From: Zelonia costaricensis
Taxonomy: Eukaryota > Euglenozoa > Kinetoplastea > Trypanosomatida > Trypanosomatidae
Reading direction: 5' to 3'
Length of the DNA stretch: 17,608 nt
Assembly (NCBI GenBank): GCA_030849075.1
Contig: JASAOO010003018.1
Location: 1-17,608, forward strand
A program made the translations under genes and the position numbers. Each line of letters starts with the position of its first letter. Position 1 is the first letter of the stretch. Below are positions 8,582 to 16,935 of the stretch, one piece after another. A model generated the notes under the pieces. The model was not told the origin of the DNA. It did no database searches and saw only the letters and a program-made list of their open reading frames with translations.

Positions 8582-8991
8582 ATCTTCCCTGACGTAACTA
8601 AGCTGCGTAGTTTCCATTTGGACCTTCTCTCTCTTTCTGTTTGCTACGTGTGGTGTTGCGCGACGTCTTCGCCCGCTTTTCGTCATGACTGCTCGTGACG
8701 CCCTCCCCGTCGTTCACGAGAGTGTGGATGGGGAAGAGGAGGGGTGGGACGATCGATGCCGCGGGAGAGTGCGGAGTGCATTCTCTTCCCTCGCACCCCG
8801 TGCGATCGCACGTGTACGCGCGAGCACGCACACAGACGGTCGACCCTCGCGTGGTGCGGCGCAAGCGGTGAGCGTCGCGTTTCTAGTGTAGAAGGAGTGG
8901 AATTCTGTTTGGTTCCCCCCTCCCCTCGTGTTGATCGAGGTGGCGCGCTGTGGAGTGTGAAGGGCGTCACAGAGCTGTGATTGTCTGGGAC

Positions 8992-8994
<3 letters not shown>

Positions 8995-9027
<33 letters not shown>
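8995..9027. repeat. (TG)n microsatellite, about 16 units
   Basis: One of the longest uninterrupted TG tracts in the window. It lies just left of the possible retroposon remnant. Confidence 0.9.
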
Positions 9028-9028
<1 letters not shown>

Positions 9029-9182
9029 CAAGCGCAGCAGTGGCGCGACGTTAAGTGAAGAACGCGTGCGCGAGACTGGTGGGATGTTAAAGGGTCAATC
9101 ACTGATAAGAGCTCAAGCAACGAAGAAGAAGGAAGCAAAAAAAAAAAGTGCAACGGCAACGCCGAAGTCTGCGAAGGTGCGG

Positions 9183-9480
9183 CGCGGCGGCGTGTGACAC
9201 GGTGGGTGGACGCACGTGGTGGCGGCAGGCCAGAAGTGCCTTGGTCTGCACTTGTGGGTTTCCGCACCGCGAGACGCGCGTCGTGTGCGAGGTGCTGCTC
9301 CGATGCTGTTGGTAGTACTGAGGATGATGCCCAAGCGCCGTCTCGGCGTTGAGCGTAGTCCCCCGCGTCACGTGCGGTCCGCCACGGGTGCGCGCGGCGA
9401 GGGTCGCTGGTGACCACCACACCGATGTACGACATAGCAGGGTGGTGGGTCGAATGGGGCTGCTGCACCGCTGAGCCAGT
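9183..9480 (-). mobile_element. Possible SIDER-type degenerate retroposon
   Basis: Read on the minus strand, the segment starts at about 9480 with CTGGCTCAGC (plus 9470-9479). From memory, this matches the conserved 5' end of the trypanosomatid ingi/L1Tc/RIME retroposon signature of about 79 bp. SIDERs, the short degenerate relatives, are common in Leishmania 3' UTRs and can affect mRNA stability. Composition differs from the flanks. Against the call: no A-rich tail is visible on the minus strand, and the A-rich run at 9118-9147 is on the plus strand. The left boundary is arbitrary. Confidence 0.33.
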
Positions 9481-9606
9481 CAAGTGACCTACCCTCGGTC
9501 TCGCATGCCAGTACCGGTATGTGTGTGTGTGTGATGGTGTTTTGTCGAATGTGTGCCGTCACGTTTGTTTCTTCGTTTTCTGAGCGACTTTGTGATGCAC
9601 GCGTAC

Positions 9607-9690
9607 TTCTCTCTCTCCCTCTCCCCCCCCCTCACTATCATCGGATTGCCCACACGCAAACCTCGGTGTGGGCACACATACACGGCCCAG
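9607..9690 (+). promoter_or_regulatory. Predicted spliced-leader acceptor for the mL49 gene
   Basis: A C/T tract at 9607-9634 is followed by the first AG at 9689-9690. This gives a 155-nt leader with no ATG before 9846. An alternative is a later C-rich tract (about 9710-9760) with its AG at 9810-9811, directly after a (CA)n tract, which would give a leader of about 35 nt. Confidence 0.45.
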
Positions 9691-9784
9691 AAGGTGCACA
9701 CAGGACCGCCGCCGCCGCCCCCCCCCCCCTCTGCCCTACATCGGCTGTTTCGCTCTCGCGTGGCACACGTCGACCACGCCCTCC

Positions 9785-9810
9785 CACACACACACACACA
9801 CACACACACA
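9785..9810. repeat. (CA)n microsatellite
   Basis: A perfect CA tract ending 36 bp before the mL49 start codon, probably in or next to its 5' UTR. Confidence 0.9.
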
Positions 9811-9845
9811 GACAACTTCATCTCTGAAGAGAGGGGCCCGGTTCG

Positions 9846-10748
9846 ATGCTCCGCAAGTCGGCATTGCGGCGGGTGTGGCTGGGCGGGACGGGCGCGGCCC
9901 CAGCCCTCGGCCTCGACCTCCGTGCCCCAACCGGTCAGTTCGTGAACGTCATCCCAGAAGGTACACAGTCGCGCCGCACCGCCGGGCACTTCAACCCAAC
10001 CCCACAGGCCAACAGCCTCGCCGCCACCCACTTCGCTCATGCCCCGGAGTTGCGTCATATGGCCGATGGCGTGGGCATGTCCGTCTCTGGCCAGCGCGTG
10101 CCACTTGCCAAGGCGGGCCTCTCTAAGTGGTCGCGCCGACTGCGCTCGGACATCTACGACGAGCTGCTCAAGCTGCCGCTCCGCTACGCGCTGCACGACT
10201 TCCGCACGCTGCAGGCACACATCCACGCCGTCCCAGCGACAGCACCTGCACCCTCCGGTGCCGCTTCCGCCTCCCCATCGTCCCCGGCTGCAGCCGCACG
10301 TGGGGCGTTGCCGCATCACGACGAGCAGCTCCCACCTGGCGTCTATCGAAGCAGGGCCGCAGCAGCAGCAGCCGCAGTAGGACAGCCGCCGTCTGACGCG
10401 TCGGCAGCGCCAGCGTACTACGCCGTGGCGGGCCGCGACTCCGCCGTGGGCTACGCCGCCCCGCTCGGCCCCGCAGACCCGCTGGACGTGCTGCCCTTCT
10501 TCGTGCACCGCACCTCCAACGGGCAGCTGCCGGGCAAGGTGCACTCGATGCACAACAAGAACCTGATGCCAGCCTTCTACATGCGCATCCAGAACGTCGA
10601 GGGCGACCTGTTCCGCTTCGAGGAGGAGCTCATGAAGATCTTCCCGACCAAGAAGATTTTTGTGCGGAGTCACACCATCTACGTCTACAACGTCAACCTC
10701 GACGGGCGGTCCGTGCTGCATCACTGGCTGCTGGGTCTTGGATTTTGA
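9846..10748 (+). CDS. Mitochondrial large ribosomal subunit protein mL49 (Img2 family)
   Basis: This 300-residue protein is probably a structural component of the mitochondrial ribosome large subunit. The C-terminal 85 residues carry the Img2/mL49 pattern: LPFFVHRTSNGQLP at 216-229, a central MRIQNVEGDLFRFEEEL (246-262), and the family's characteristic ending HHWLLGLGF at the very C-terminus. The N-terminus (MLRKSALRRVW...) is basic, hydroxylated and free of acidic residues until Asp24, as expected of a mitochondrial import presequence. Between them lie about 190 residues absent from typical yeast or human homologues. These include a helical-looking segment (95-122, WSRRLRSDIYDELLKLPLRY) and an Ala/Pro/Ser-rich linker (128-190) with GCA/CAG triplet runs. 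Large extensions are usual in trypanosomatid mitoribosomal proteins. The start is the first ATG after the predicted acceptor. Confidence 0.82.
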   Translation: MLRKSALRRVWLGGTGAAPALGLDLRAPTGQFVNVIPEGTQSRRTAGHFNPTPQANSLAATHFAHAPELRHMADGVGMSVSGQRVPLAKAGLSKWSRRLRSDIYDELLKLPLRYALHDFRTLQAHIHAVPATAPAPSGAASASPSSPAAAARGALPHHDEQLPPGVYRSRAAAAAAAVGQPPSDASAAPAYYAVAGRDSAVGYAAPLGPADPLDVLPFFVHRTSNGQLPGKVHSMHNKNLMPAFYMRIQNVEGDLFRFEEELMKIFPTKKIFVRSHTIYVYNVNLDGRSVLHHWLLGLGF

Positions 10749-11868
10749 ACGCAGCGGGGAAGAAGGAAGAGCGAAAACAAATGATTGAGTACGTGCGGGG
10801 GGTTGTGCGAGGCTGATCGCGCTGATGACGGCACCCCGGCAGGTCGGCCGGCGGCTTGCCCCTCTGTGGGTGGGTCAGCGTGCTGAGTGGGAGGGGAGAG
10901 GCTGGTTTGGTTTGGATGTGGGAGGGAGGTGGGTGCGCGTGCTTGCGGGCGGGCCGTCCCGGATGTGCTTTGTGTCGCGTCTTGTGGTTGCTGTTGCTGT
11001 GTTGATTGGGTAGAGTGGAAGGCCGCGGGGAGTGGGAGGAGGGTTGCTGCTGCAGCTCGCATGCACCGGGCGGTGCCTCTACCCGTCTCTCTCTCTCAGC
11101 CTCTCTCTCCCCCGTGGTACTTGCAGGGTCGCTCTCTCACACAGATCTCGTCACGAAGTTTTGGAAGGGGGGGTAGGGCCGACGTTGCGGTCCCCTTCGC
11201 GTAACCCCTCCGCCGTTAACGAAAGGAACCACATACGCACGTGGGCTCGATGTTGCACAGGAGCCTCCTCCTTCTCCCTCGCGTTCCTGTGGTTGAACGC
11301 CAGGTCAGTGGTGGCTGCACGGCGCTGTTCTCAACGCGTGCAGGTTGGGAGGGTGAACGGTGGCTACAGTGGCTGTTGCTGCAGCTGCGGCTGCTGCGCA
11401 CATGCGGAGGCGAACGTGAGGTCCCCCTCCTCTGTGTCTCTCTGCCCTCTGACCATCAGCACAACTGCCTCAGCACCCTTGGGAGGAGTCCGCAATGCGT
11501 CACGTCACATGCACCGCTCTCCACCTTTTACGTCTCGGCTGTTTTTTTTTCTTGTATCTCCTGTCCACAACTCAACACACATCAACATACACACGCACAA
11601 AATTCTCCACGACGCAGAGGTCTCCCTCATCGGTCGACGGCCACACTCCGCTCCCTCGTAAGAGTTGATCATCGTGTGCGTGTGGGTGTGTGTGTGTGGG
11701 TATCGTTTGCAAACGCCTGGGCCGCGTCAACCCGCCACCCTACCCCTTTCGCTCTTGGCCGTAGGCACATACTCCCTAGCCAACCCGACACACTGCCCTC
11801 GCCTTCCGTCTTGTCCTTTCCTTAAAGCGGAGTCGCGTTCACGTCTCTGTCCGCTGTCGCGGTTCAAC
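10749..11868. other. Intergenic region
   Basis: I find no supportable gene. The first 250 bp after mL49 is G-rich (several GGG runs at 10857-11044), unlike the pyrimidine-rich spacers. A CT tract followed by CAG near 11085-11099 and another CAG near 11126 look like splice acceptors. A T-run (about 11541-11550) and a C/T tract (11738-11760) precede the next gene. Confidence 0.7.
11738..11764 (+). promoter_or_regulatory. Predicted spliced-leader acceptor for the first membrane-protein gene
   Basis: A C/T-rich tract ends in GTAG at 11761-11764, giving a 104-nt leader without any ATG. An alternative is the T-rich tract at about 11541-11570 with the first AG at 11616-11617 (leader about 250 nt, also without ATG). 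The start codon at 11869 is the first ATG in both cases. Confidence 0.4.
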
Positions 11869-12537
11869 ATGGCTGACCTCACCACGACCCAACCGGCGCA
11901 GCGTCGAGTGCAACAGCTTTCACTGCTGCTGTGCAGCCTGCTCGTGGCGTGGTGCCTCCTCTTCTCTCATAGTTCCGTGCTCGTGTCGGCGCAGGGCTCG
12001 GCGTCGGCCACCACGGGTGTCTGTGACCTGGGCACCTTCGCGCCAACACTGCCGCCATGGGCCCACTTGCCCCCCGTCTACCCCAACGGCAGCATCAAGT
12101 ACGAGCGGACGTATCGCAAGGTGCCGGCAGAGAACTTCTTCATCCAGCACTGGTACATCCCCATCATCCTCATTCTCTGTGCCGTCTGCGGGTTTTACAT
12201 GCTGCTGGCCATGTGGATCCTCTACTACTTTGAGTTCTACGCCCAGCGCCAGGCACAGAAGGTGGTGGAGAAGTCTTATGTGGAGAAGGGCTACTTCGAT
12301 CTGCGCGGCGAGCGCGAGATGACGAACACGTACGGCCGAGAGGAGCGGCAGTCACGGTCCTCACGACAGCAGCAGTCCCGCGGCACGCGAAGCGGCGGCG
12401 GTGGTGCTGACGCCTCCCCCCGTGGCTCCTCCCGCGGCTCCTCGTACACGAGCGACAGCTACGATGACAGCGACAGCACGTCGACATCGTCAGAGGATCG
12501 CGAGGCCGTGGTGCGCGTCAACCCGCTGCGTCGCTGA
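11869..12537 (+). CDS. Unrecognised single-pass membrane protein, paralogue A
   Basis: I do not recognise the family. The 222-residue product has an N-terminal hydrophobic signal segment (about 17-40) with a plausible cleavage after Ala41 (VSA/Q). A luminal or extracellular domain of about 55 residues has one N-glycosylation sequon (Asn73, YPNGS). An FFIQHWY motif (90-96) is followed by one transmembrane helix (about 97-119). The cytosolic side begins with YYFEFYAQRQAQKVVEKSY, probably helical. A Ser/Arg/Gln/Gly-rich linker (156-190) follows, then an acidic Ser/Asp block SYTSDSYDDSDS (192-203) resembling CK2 sites, and the tail AVVRVNPLRR. Tyr120-FEF and Tyr142-FDL fit the YxxPhi endocytic signal, but neither tyrosine is kept in the paralogue at 16120-16776. 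The predicted layout is type I: lumen or exterior N-terminus, cytosolic C-terminus. A role as a sorting adaptor or surface receptor is only a guess. Confidence 0.85.
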   Translation: MADLTTTQPAQRRVQQLSLLLCSLLVAWCLLFSHSSVLVSAQGSASATTGVCDLGTFAPTLPPWAHLPPVYPNGSIKYERTYRKVPAENFFIQHWYIPIILILCAVCGFYMLLAMWILYYFEFYAQRQAQKVVEKSYVEKGYFDLRGEREMTNTYGREERQSRSSRQQQSRGTRSGGGGADASPRGSSRGSSYTSDSYDDSDSTSTSSEDREAVVRVNPLRR

Positions 12538-12540
12538 GGC

Positions 12541-12562
12541 CGCCCCCCGCCGGGCGGGGGGG
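12541..12562 (+). other. GC-rich hairpin just after stop codon
   Basis: CCCCCCG (12543-12549) and CGGGGGG (12555-12561) form a perfect 7-bp stem around a 5-nt loop, starting six bases after the stop of the preceding gene. It looks like an intrinsic terminator stem but lacks a T-run and lies in a eukaryote, so I read it as a 3' UTR structure. Confidence 0.55.
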
Positions 12563-13149
12563 ACGGGTGTGGCTGACACAGAGAGAAAGGAGAGAGAGCC
12601 AGGGAAACAGAGTGTGAGCGTGAACTGGGAGAGCGGTGGTGAAGTCAGATGCCGTTGCGGCAGCGGAGGAGGAGGAGGCTCGTGTGTGGCGCGTGTGGCG
12701 TCAACCACCCCGCTCTGCGCACGTGTGCCACGTCTCTTGCTCGATTTCACTCGCCCACCCACCTCCTGCTCACCCCCTCTATCTGTTGCGCTCTCTCTCT
12801 TTCGAGCACCGCACACACACTCAGTCCCTCGCTGCCGCGCCGCAGCCTGCGTCAGACACGATCCTCTACACGCAACTCCAATGCCTGCATAGTACACCCC
12901 TTAAGGATGTCGGTGGGGGTGCCAGGCGATGCTGACATGGAAGCAGGTTGCGAAGAGCAGATGTGCGTATGTGTGCGTGTGTGTGTTTGTGTGACGCATG
13001 GTGAACTGCATATGCTCCTCTCCTGTCCGTGTTGCTGCGACACCCCACCCCTCCCCCAACCGCCACCTCATCCGCCTCCTCGTCTTTATTTCTTTCTGTG
13101 CTTCCGCCCCGCATCCGCCGCGACGCTCATACCCCAATCACAACGGTGG

Positions 13150-13207
13150 CACACACGCACACACACATACATACGTACGCGAATGTGTTCATGTGTGTGT
13201 GTGTGTG
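13150..13207 (+). repeat. Tight (CA)n/(GT)n hairpin
   Basis: A CA-rich arm (13150-13168) and a GT arm (13191-13207) are separated by only about 22 nt. This would give a compact stem of roughly 17 bp with minor interruptions in a + strand transcript. Confidence 0.65.
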
Positions 13208-13994
13208 AGAGAGAGAGCGCGCCTTTGTTTTCTATTCTAACTCCATGTGGTGTTTCAACAAGAGAGAGAGATGAAGGAAAAGAGATCCGCCGACGGCGCG
13301 CGAAACGAAGTGCGAAGACGTGACGGGTGGTGCGCGTGTTTTTTTTTTTTGCGGGGGCGGCCTCCTTCATGTGCACACGTGCGCCAACTCAACTTCCCCG
13401 CCCCCTTCTCTCTCTCTCTTGGTTCCCCTGGTCCCTTTCATGCGCTGCTCTGCGCACGTCTGTGGTGGTGCGTAGCGTTCACATGCGTTTGTGTGTACAC
13501 GTCTACATTGCACCGGTGCGTGTGCGTGTGAGGTGGTGTGTGGGTGTGCATGTGACGACAGCCTCACCATCGACCATTTTTCTTTTTTTTTTATGGGGCT
13601 CTCTGCCAACCCCCCCAACCCCCAACTCACTCGATGTGTTCGATAGCGTGTGCCTTCCACTCTCACGGCACCATGTGATTAGTGCACTGCGCCTGTCTCT
13701 CTCTCTCCTTCTTCCACAGTACAACGCGGGGCATCCACGAGGTGTGTACGAGCAGCGGATGGTTGAGTGGCGCCATGTCTGCCCCTCCGTGGATCGATCT
13801 GAATGCGCGACTGCGTTGAAGAGTGACGCGCGCGGTGCTTCTCTCCTGCCCGAGTCTTTCGCTGTTTTTTTTTTCTTTTCCTTGCTTGCCTCCTCGCGTG
13901 CAGCACCCGCAGCGTACAACCGGCAGCTCTCAGTCTCCCTGTGTGCATACCCATACATATATGGGACTTCGAGTTTGGCGTATGTGTCGGTGTT

Positions 13995-14016
13995 TGTGTG
14001 TGTGTGTGTGTGTGTG
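13995..14016. repeat. (TG)n microsatellite
   Basis: A TG tract lying inside a low-complexity open frame in the spacer between the paralogues. Confidence 0.85.
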
Positions 14017-14140
14017 GCCGCCCTGTTAGTCGTCGACTTGGTTATTCCCTCCTCTCTCTCCTGTGTCTCTTCCGCTCCAGTCTTTCGGGCTGCTGTGTTT
14101 CTCTCTTTCTTGTGAGCTGATGGGAGGGAGACGCACGTGG

Positions 14141-14167
14141 TGTGTGTGTGTGCGTGTGTGTGTGTGT
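14141..14167. repeat. (TG)n microsatellite
   Basis: A TG tract with one CG interruption, about 50 bp upstream of an acceptor-like CTAG at 14217-14220. Confidence 0.85.
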
Positions 14168-16017
14168 TTGGTGTCTTCGTTGAACGCTTCTTCTCTTTCA
14201 CTCCATTCTGCCTCTGCTAGGGTCCGCGATGTGTGCTCTGTTGCGTTGCCTGGTTCTCAGCTCGTTGCCTGTCTTTCGCCGCCTTCAGCTTCCTCTCAAG
14301 GTCTTTCTCGTGTCAGCCGCCCTTCCCCCCCCCCCCCCTCCACTCCACCCGGTGTCTTCGCCATCGGCGGACTGCGCGAGGTCTGCTTGCCGCGCACCTC
14401 TCGCACGAGTCGGTCGGCAGGACTTCCTCCCCTCCCACCCTCTCTCGCGTGCGTGTGCGTGTGCGTATGCGTGTGTGTCTGTTGGATGCACCGCACACAG
14501 CGCACACCGCCGCACGCACCGCGTGCAATCGTCCAAGTCCCGTTTCTCTCCCTACCTCGGTGCGTGCGCCCCCCCCCCTACCTCTCTCCCTCTCACCCCC
14601 TTTTCTCCTCTCTGATGCACGTGGGCAAATCGCACGTTACCCAAACCAGCGAAAGGAGATGAAGCGCGAGAAGACCGATTGCCGCCGCCAACACTGACGT
14701 CACACACAGACGATCGAAAGAGGTGCTTGTGTGTGTGTGCGCGCGCAGTGGGGCTGTTCCCCGTTGCCCTTGCCTCTGCGAGTCTCGCCGTCAGTTCTCG
14801 CCACGTAGACACACACACAAGCACGCACACGCACGCAGCTGCGGGTATCACACTCGCGCTCAGGTGAACGTGAGCAGTCTCGGGCTCACGCAATCAGGCG
14901 GAGGCGCATCTCCGGCTAGTGCGTCACTCAGTGCCTGCTGCCGCGGTACGCGACGGGGGGCGCTCCTCCCCGCACTGGCGCTGCGATCCGCCACCTCTTC
15001 ACCGATGCACCATGCAGCACGCAACATCACGCTTCTCTTTCTCCCTCTCGAACTCAACACTACCTATCCACACATACATGTCGGCACACACACACACACA
15101 ACCCGGCTCTCTCTCACTTCCCCCCCCCCCTTCCCCACTTTCCTCCTTCAGCTCCAGCTCTGTCGTGCTTGCCCTACCCACACGAGCATATTTTTGCCAT
15201 TTGACATATCGCTGTCACCATCGCCCCTGCCCTGTCCCACCCACCCACCCACCCCCCCCCCCGCACACACGGCACCCCTCACACACGTCGTAGTGGCACC
15301 GTGTCGCTCTCGGTGGCGTTGACGCGTCCTTCACAGGCCCTTGCTGTTGCCTGGTGTCCCCCCCCCCCTCACCCCCACCCCTCCGCTCCTGCTGGGGCTG
15401 CGCGGACTGTTCGAGTTTGCTTCGATTCTCTTCCTCCTCCTCCCTCCTTTCCCGTTTTCTTCCATAATCCTCGCAGTGTGTGCGCGCCCTCGTGTCTTGT
15501 GCATTCGTTCGCGGCGCGTGGCTTTCGCTTGTTTTCTCTTTTCTTTCTTACTTACTTTATTGCCGCCTTGCTCCAGTACTTGTGCCCACGGTGCTTCACG
15601 GTGCCGCTGGCGTTGTTGAGTCGCTCACGTGCGCCGCCTTCCCTCCGCTTCAACATCCACCTCACCCCACCCCATCCACCACTTGCACCTTGGAGGCGAT
15701 TCTCATAGTGGCTCGCAGAGCGCACCTCCGCCGCAGCGGCGTCGACGTTGTGCACCTCTCCGAGCCTTTCCCCTGCCCGTCATTGACGCCTCTTAGTCTC
15801 AGCCCCGTTGCCGTGTTGACTGCCGCCGTCCAGCGCAGCAGCAGCTCGGCTGGCTGGTGTACTTGCGCTCGTGTTCGCGTTCGTGTTTGTGTTTGTGTGT
15901 GTTGTCGCGTGGAGTATTGTTTAGGTAAAAGTGGGGTCGGCACCCGAACACACACCCACACGTGCACACGCATCGACGTGCGACGGCGTGCAGCACGCCT
16001 GAAGAGCAGCTCGATCA

Positions 16018-16088
16018 CTTCATTCTTCTTCCTCCTCTTTCGGTTGACTGCCTTCGCGTCTCGCTTCCCCCTAATCGTCGCGCGTGAG
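16018..16088 (+). promoter_or_regulatory. Predicted spliced-leader acceptor for the second membrane-protein gene
   Basis: A C/T-rich tract at about 16018-16073 has no AG until 16087-16088. Splicing there leaves a 32-nt leader, and the assigned start at 16120 is the first ATG. This is the cleanest acceptor in the window. Confidence 0.55.
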
Positions 16089-16119
16089 TATTGTTGTCTT
16101 CTTCTTTCCCTCTGCCGCA

Positions 16120-16776
16120 ATGGCATCGCACCTCGCACTCTTGGCGCTGGTCGGCGCACTCTGCACCCTGTCTACCCTCGCGCACGCGCGGGTGTCCTGC
16201 GCGCCGGGGGATTTGAGCTGCCTGCCGCCGCCGTGGATGACGACGCCTGAGCCGGCGTACGGCTTCGATGTCGAGTACCCAAACAACAGCGTGGTCTACA
16301 CTCGTCAGCACTACGTGCTGCCAGCCAAGAGCTTCTTCAGCGCGCACTGGTATGTCGGCATCATCATCGTCGTGCTCGTCGTTCTGAGTGTGTACACGCT
16401 GCTGACCCTGTGGGTGTGCTACCACTTTGAGTTTCTGGAGCAGCGCCGCGCAAAGAAGGTGGTGGAGGAGGCGTACCTGACCGCCGGCTTCTTCGACATG
16501 GAGGGCCGCCGGCCGTCTGGCGAGGGCGGCAACGGGCGCCGCGGCAGCGGCGGCAGCGGCGGCAGCGGCGGCAGCGGGGGCAGCGGGGGCAGCGGGGGCA
16601 GCAACTCCCGCGCAACCCTCTCCACCTTCGTGCCGTCGGGCTCATCGGGGTCGTACAGCGACGGGTACGACGGCAGCGATTCGCCCACCCCGTCAGAGAA
16701 CGACGACGACGCCGTGGTGGACGTGAACCCGCTCGGTCGCGGCAACGGCAACCACAGCAACAACCGCCGGCGTTGA
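16120..16776 (+). CDS. Unrecognised single-pass membrane protein, paralogue B
   Basis: This 218-residue protein is a diverged paralogue of the one at 11869-12537. It has a signal peptide (about 1-23, AHA/R) and a short luminal domain with Cys27 and Cys34, which could form a small disulfide loop. One N-glycosylation sequon (Asn55, YPNNS) sits at the same place as in the paralogue. FFSAHWY (72-78) precedes a transmembrane helix (79-101), and a cytosolic YHFEFLEQRRAKKVVEEAYL segment follows. A Gly-Gly-Ser repeat (142-161) replaces the Arg/Gln/Ser linker. The acidic SYSDGYDGSDS block (178-188) and AVVDVNPL (198-205) are conserved, but the tail extends 13 residues further in an Asn/Arg-rich stretch. 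Identity is concentrated around the membrane and at the C-terminus, which suggests those parts contact partners. The function is unknown, and I recognise no enzymatic motif. Confidence 0.85.
   Translation: MASHLALLALVGALCTLSTLAHARVSCAPGDLSCLPPPWMTTPEPAYGFDVEYPNNSVVYTRQHYVLPAKSFFSAHWYVGIIIVVLVVLSVYTLLTLWVCYHFEFLEQRRAKKVVEEAYLTAGFFDMEGRRPSGEGGNGRRGSGGSGGSGGSGGSGGSGGSNSRATLSTFVPSGSSGSYSDGYDGSDSPTPSENDDDAVVDVNPLGRGNGNHSNNRRR
16543..16602 (+). repeat. In-frame Gly-Gly-Ser coding minisatellite
   Basis: Sixty bases encode about seven GGS units (residues 142-161) in the cytosolic linker of the second paralogue. The first units use GGC-GGC-AGC and the last three use GGG-GGC-AGC, so the array appears to have grown by recent local duplication. 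Copy number may vary between strains without breaking the frame. Confidence 0.85.
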
Positions 16777-16935
16777 GGTCACACTCGAGCTTGCACGCGC
16801 TTCTTGTCTTTATTTCCCACGTTCCGCATCGTCTCCTTCCACAACAAACTCGCACACACACCTCTCCAGCTCTGTGTTGTCGCCGCCGTTGTTGCCGTTG
16901 TCGTTGTGCTCCCGCTCCTATAAGTGTGTAAGCGA

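Larger units (their letters stand above)
8258..9845. other. Intergenic region: eIF2-beta 3' UTR, possible retroposon remnant
   Basis: I find no convincing protein gene. Long GT tracts lie at 8554-8580 and 8995-9027. Unlike other spacers, 9050-9480 has few pyrimidine runs and no microsatellite. It includes an A-rich stretch (9118-9147) and a possible minus-strand SIDER-like element (about 9183-9480). The last 240 bp is a pyrimidine-rich leader for the next gene. Confidence 0.7.
12538..16119. other. Long intergenic region between the two paralogues
   Basis: I find no confident gene in 3.6 kb, and no decayed third copy of the membrane protein (I saw no HWY or KVVE-like motif in any long frame). 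It contains GT tracts near 12970, 13191, 13995 and 14141, a tight CA/GT hairpin at 13150-13207, and T-runs at 13340, 13583 and 13865. Poly-C runs lie near 14325, 15120 and 15252. At least two acceptor-like pyrimidine-AG sites (13718-13719 and 14219-14220) are each followed closely by an ATG with an open frame over 100 codons. Those frames are low complexity and are discussed as findings only. Confidence 0.65.

Noticed and set aside
9489..10724. 411-codon minus-strand open frame across the mL49 gene
   Set aside because: Shadow of GC-rich coding; includes Val-Cys and His-Thr repeats from microsatellites. The sense frame ends in the characteristic WLLGLGF.
11032..11661. 209-codon + strand open frame between mL49 and the first membrane protein
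   Set aside because: Low complexity with homopolymer-derived segments and no domain; an overlapping frame is equally long.
12541..12562. Intrinsic transcription terminator
   Set aside because: The stem fits, but there is no T-run, and this is a eukaryotic polycistronic array without rho-independent termination.
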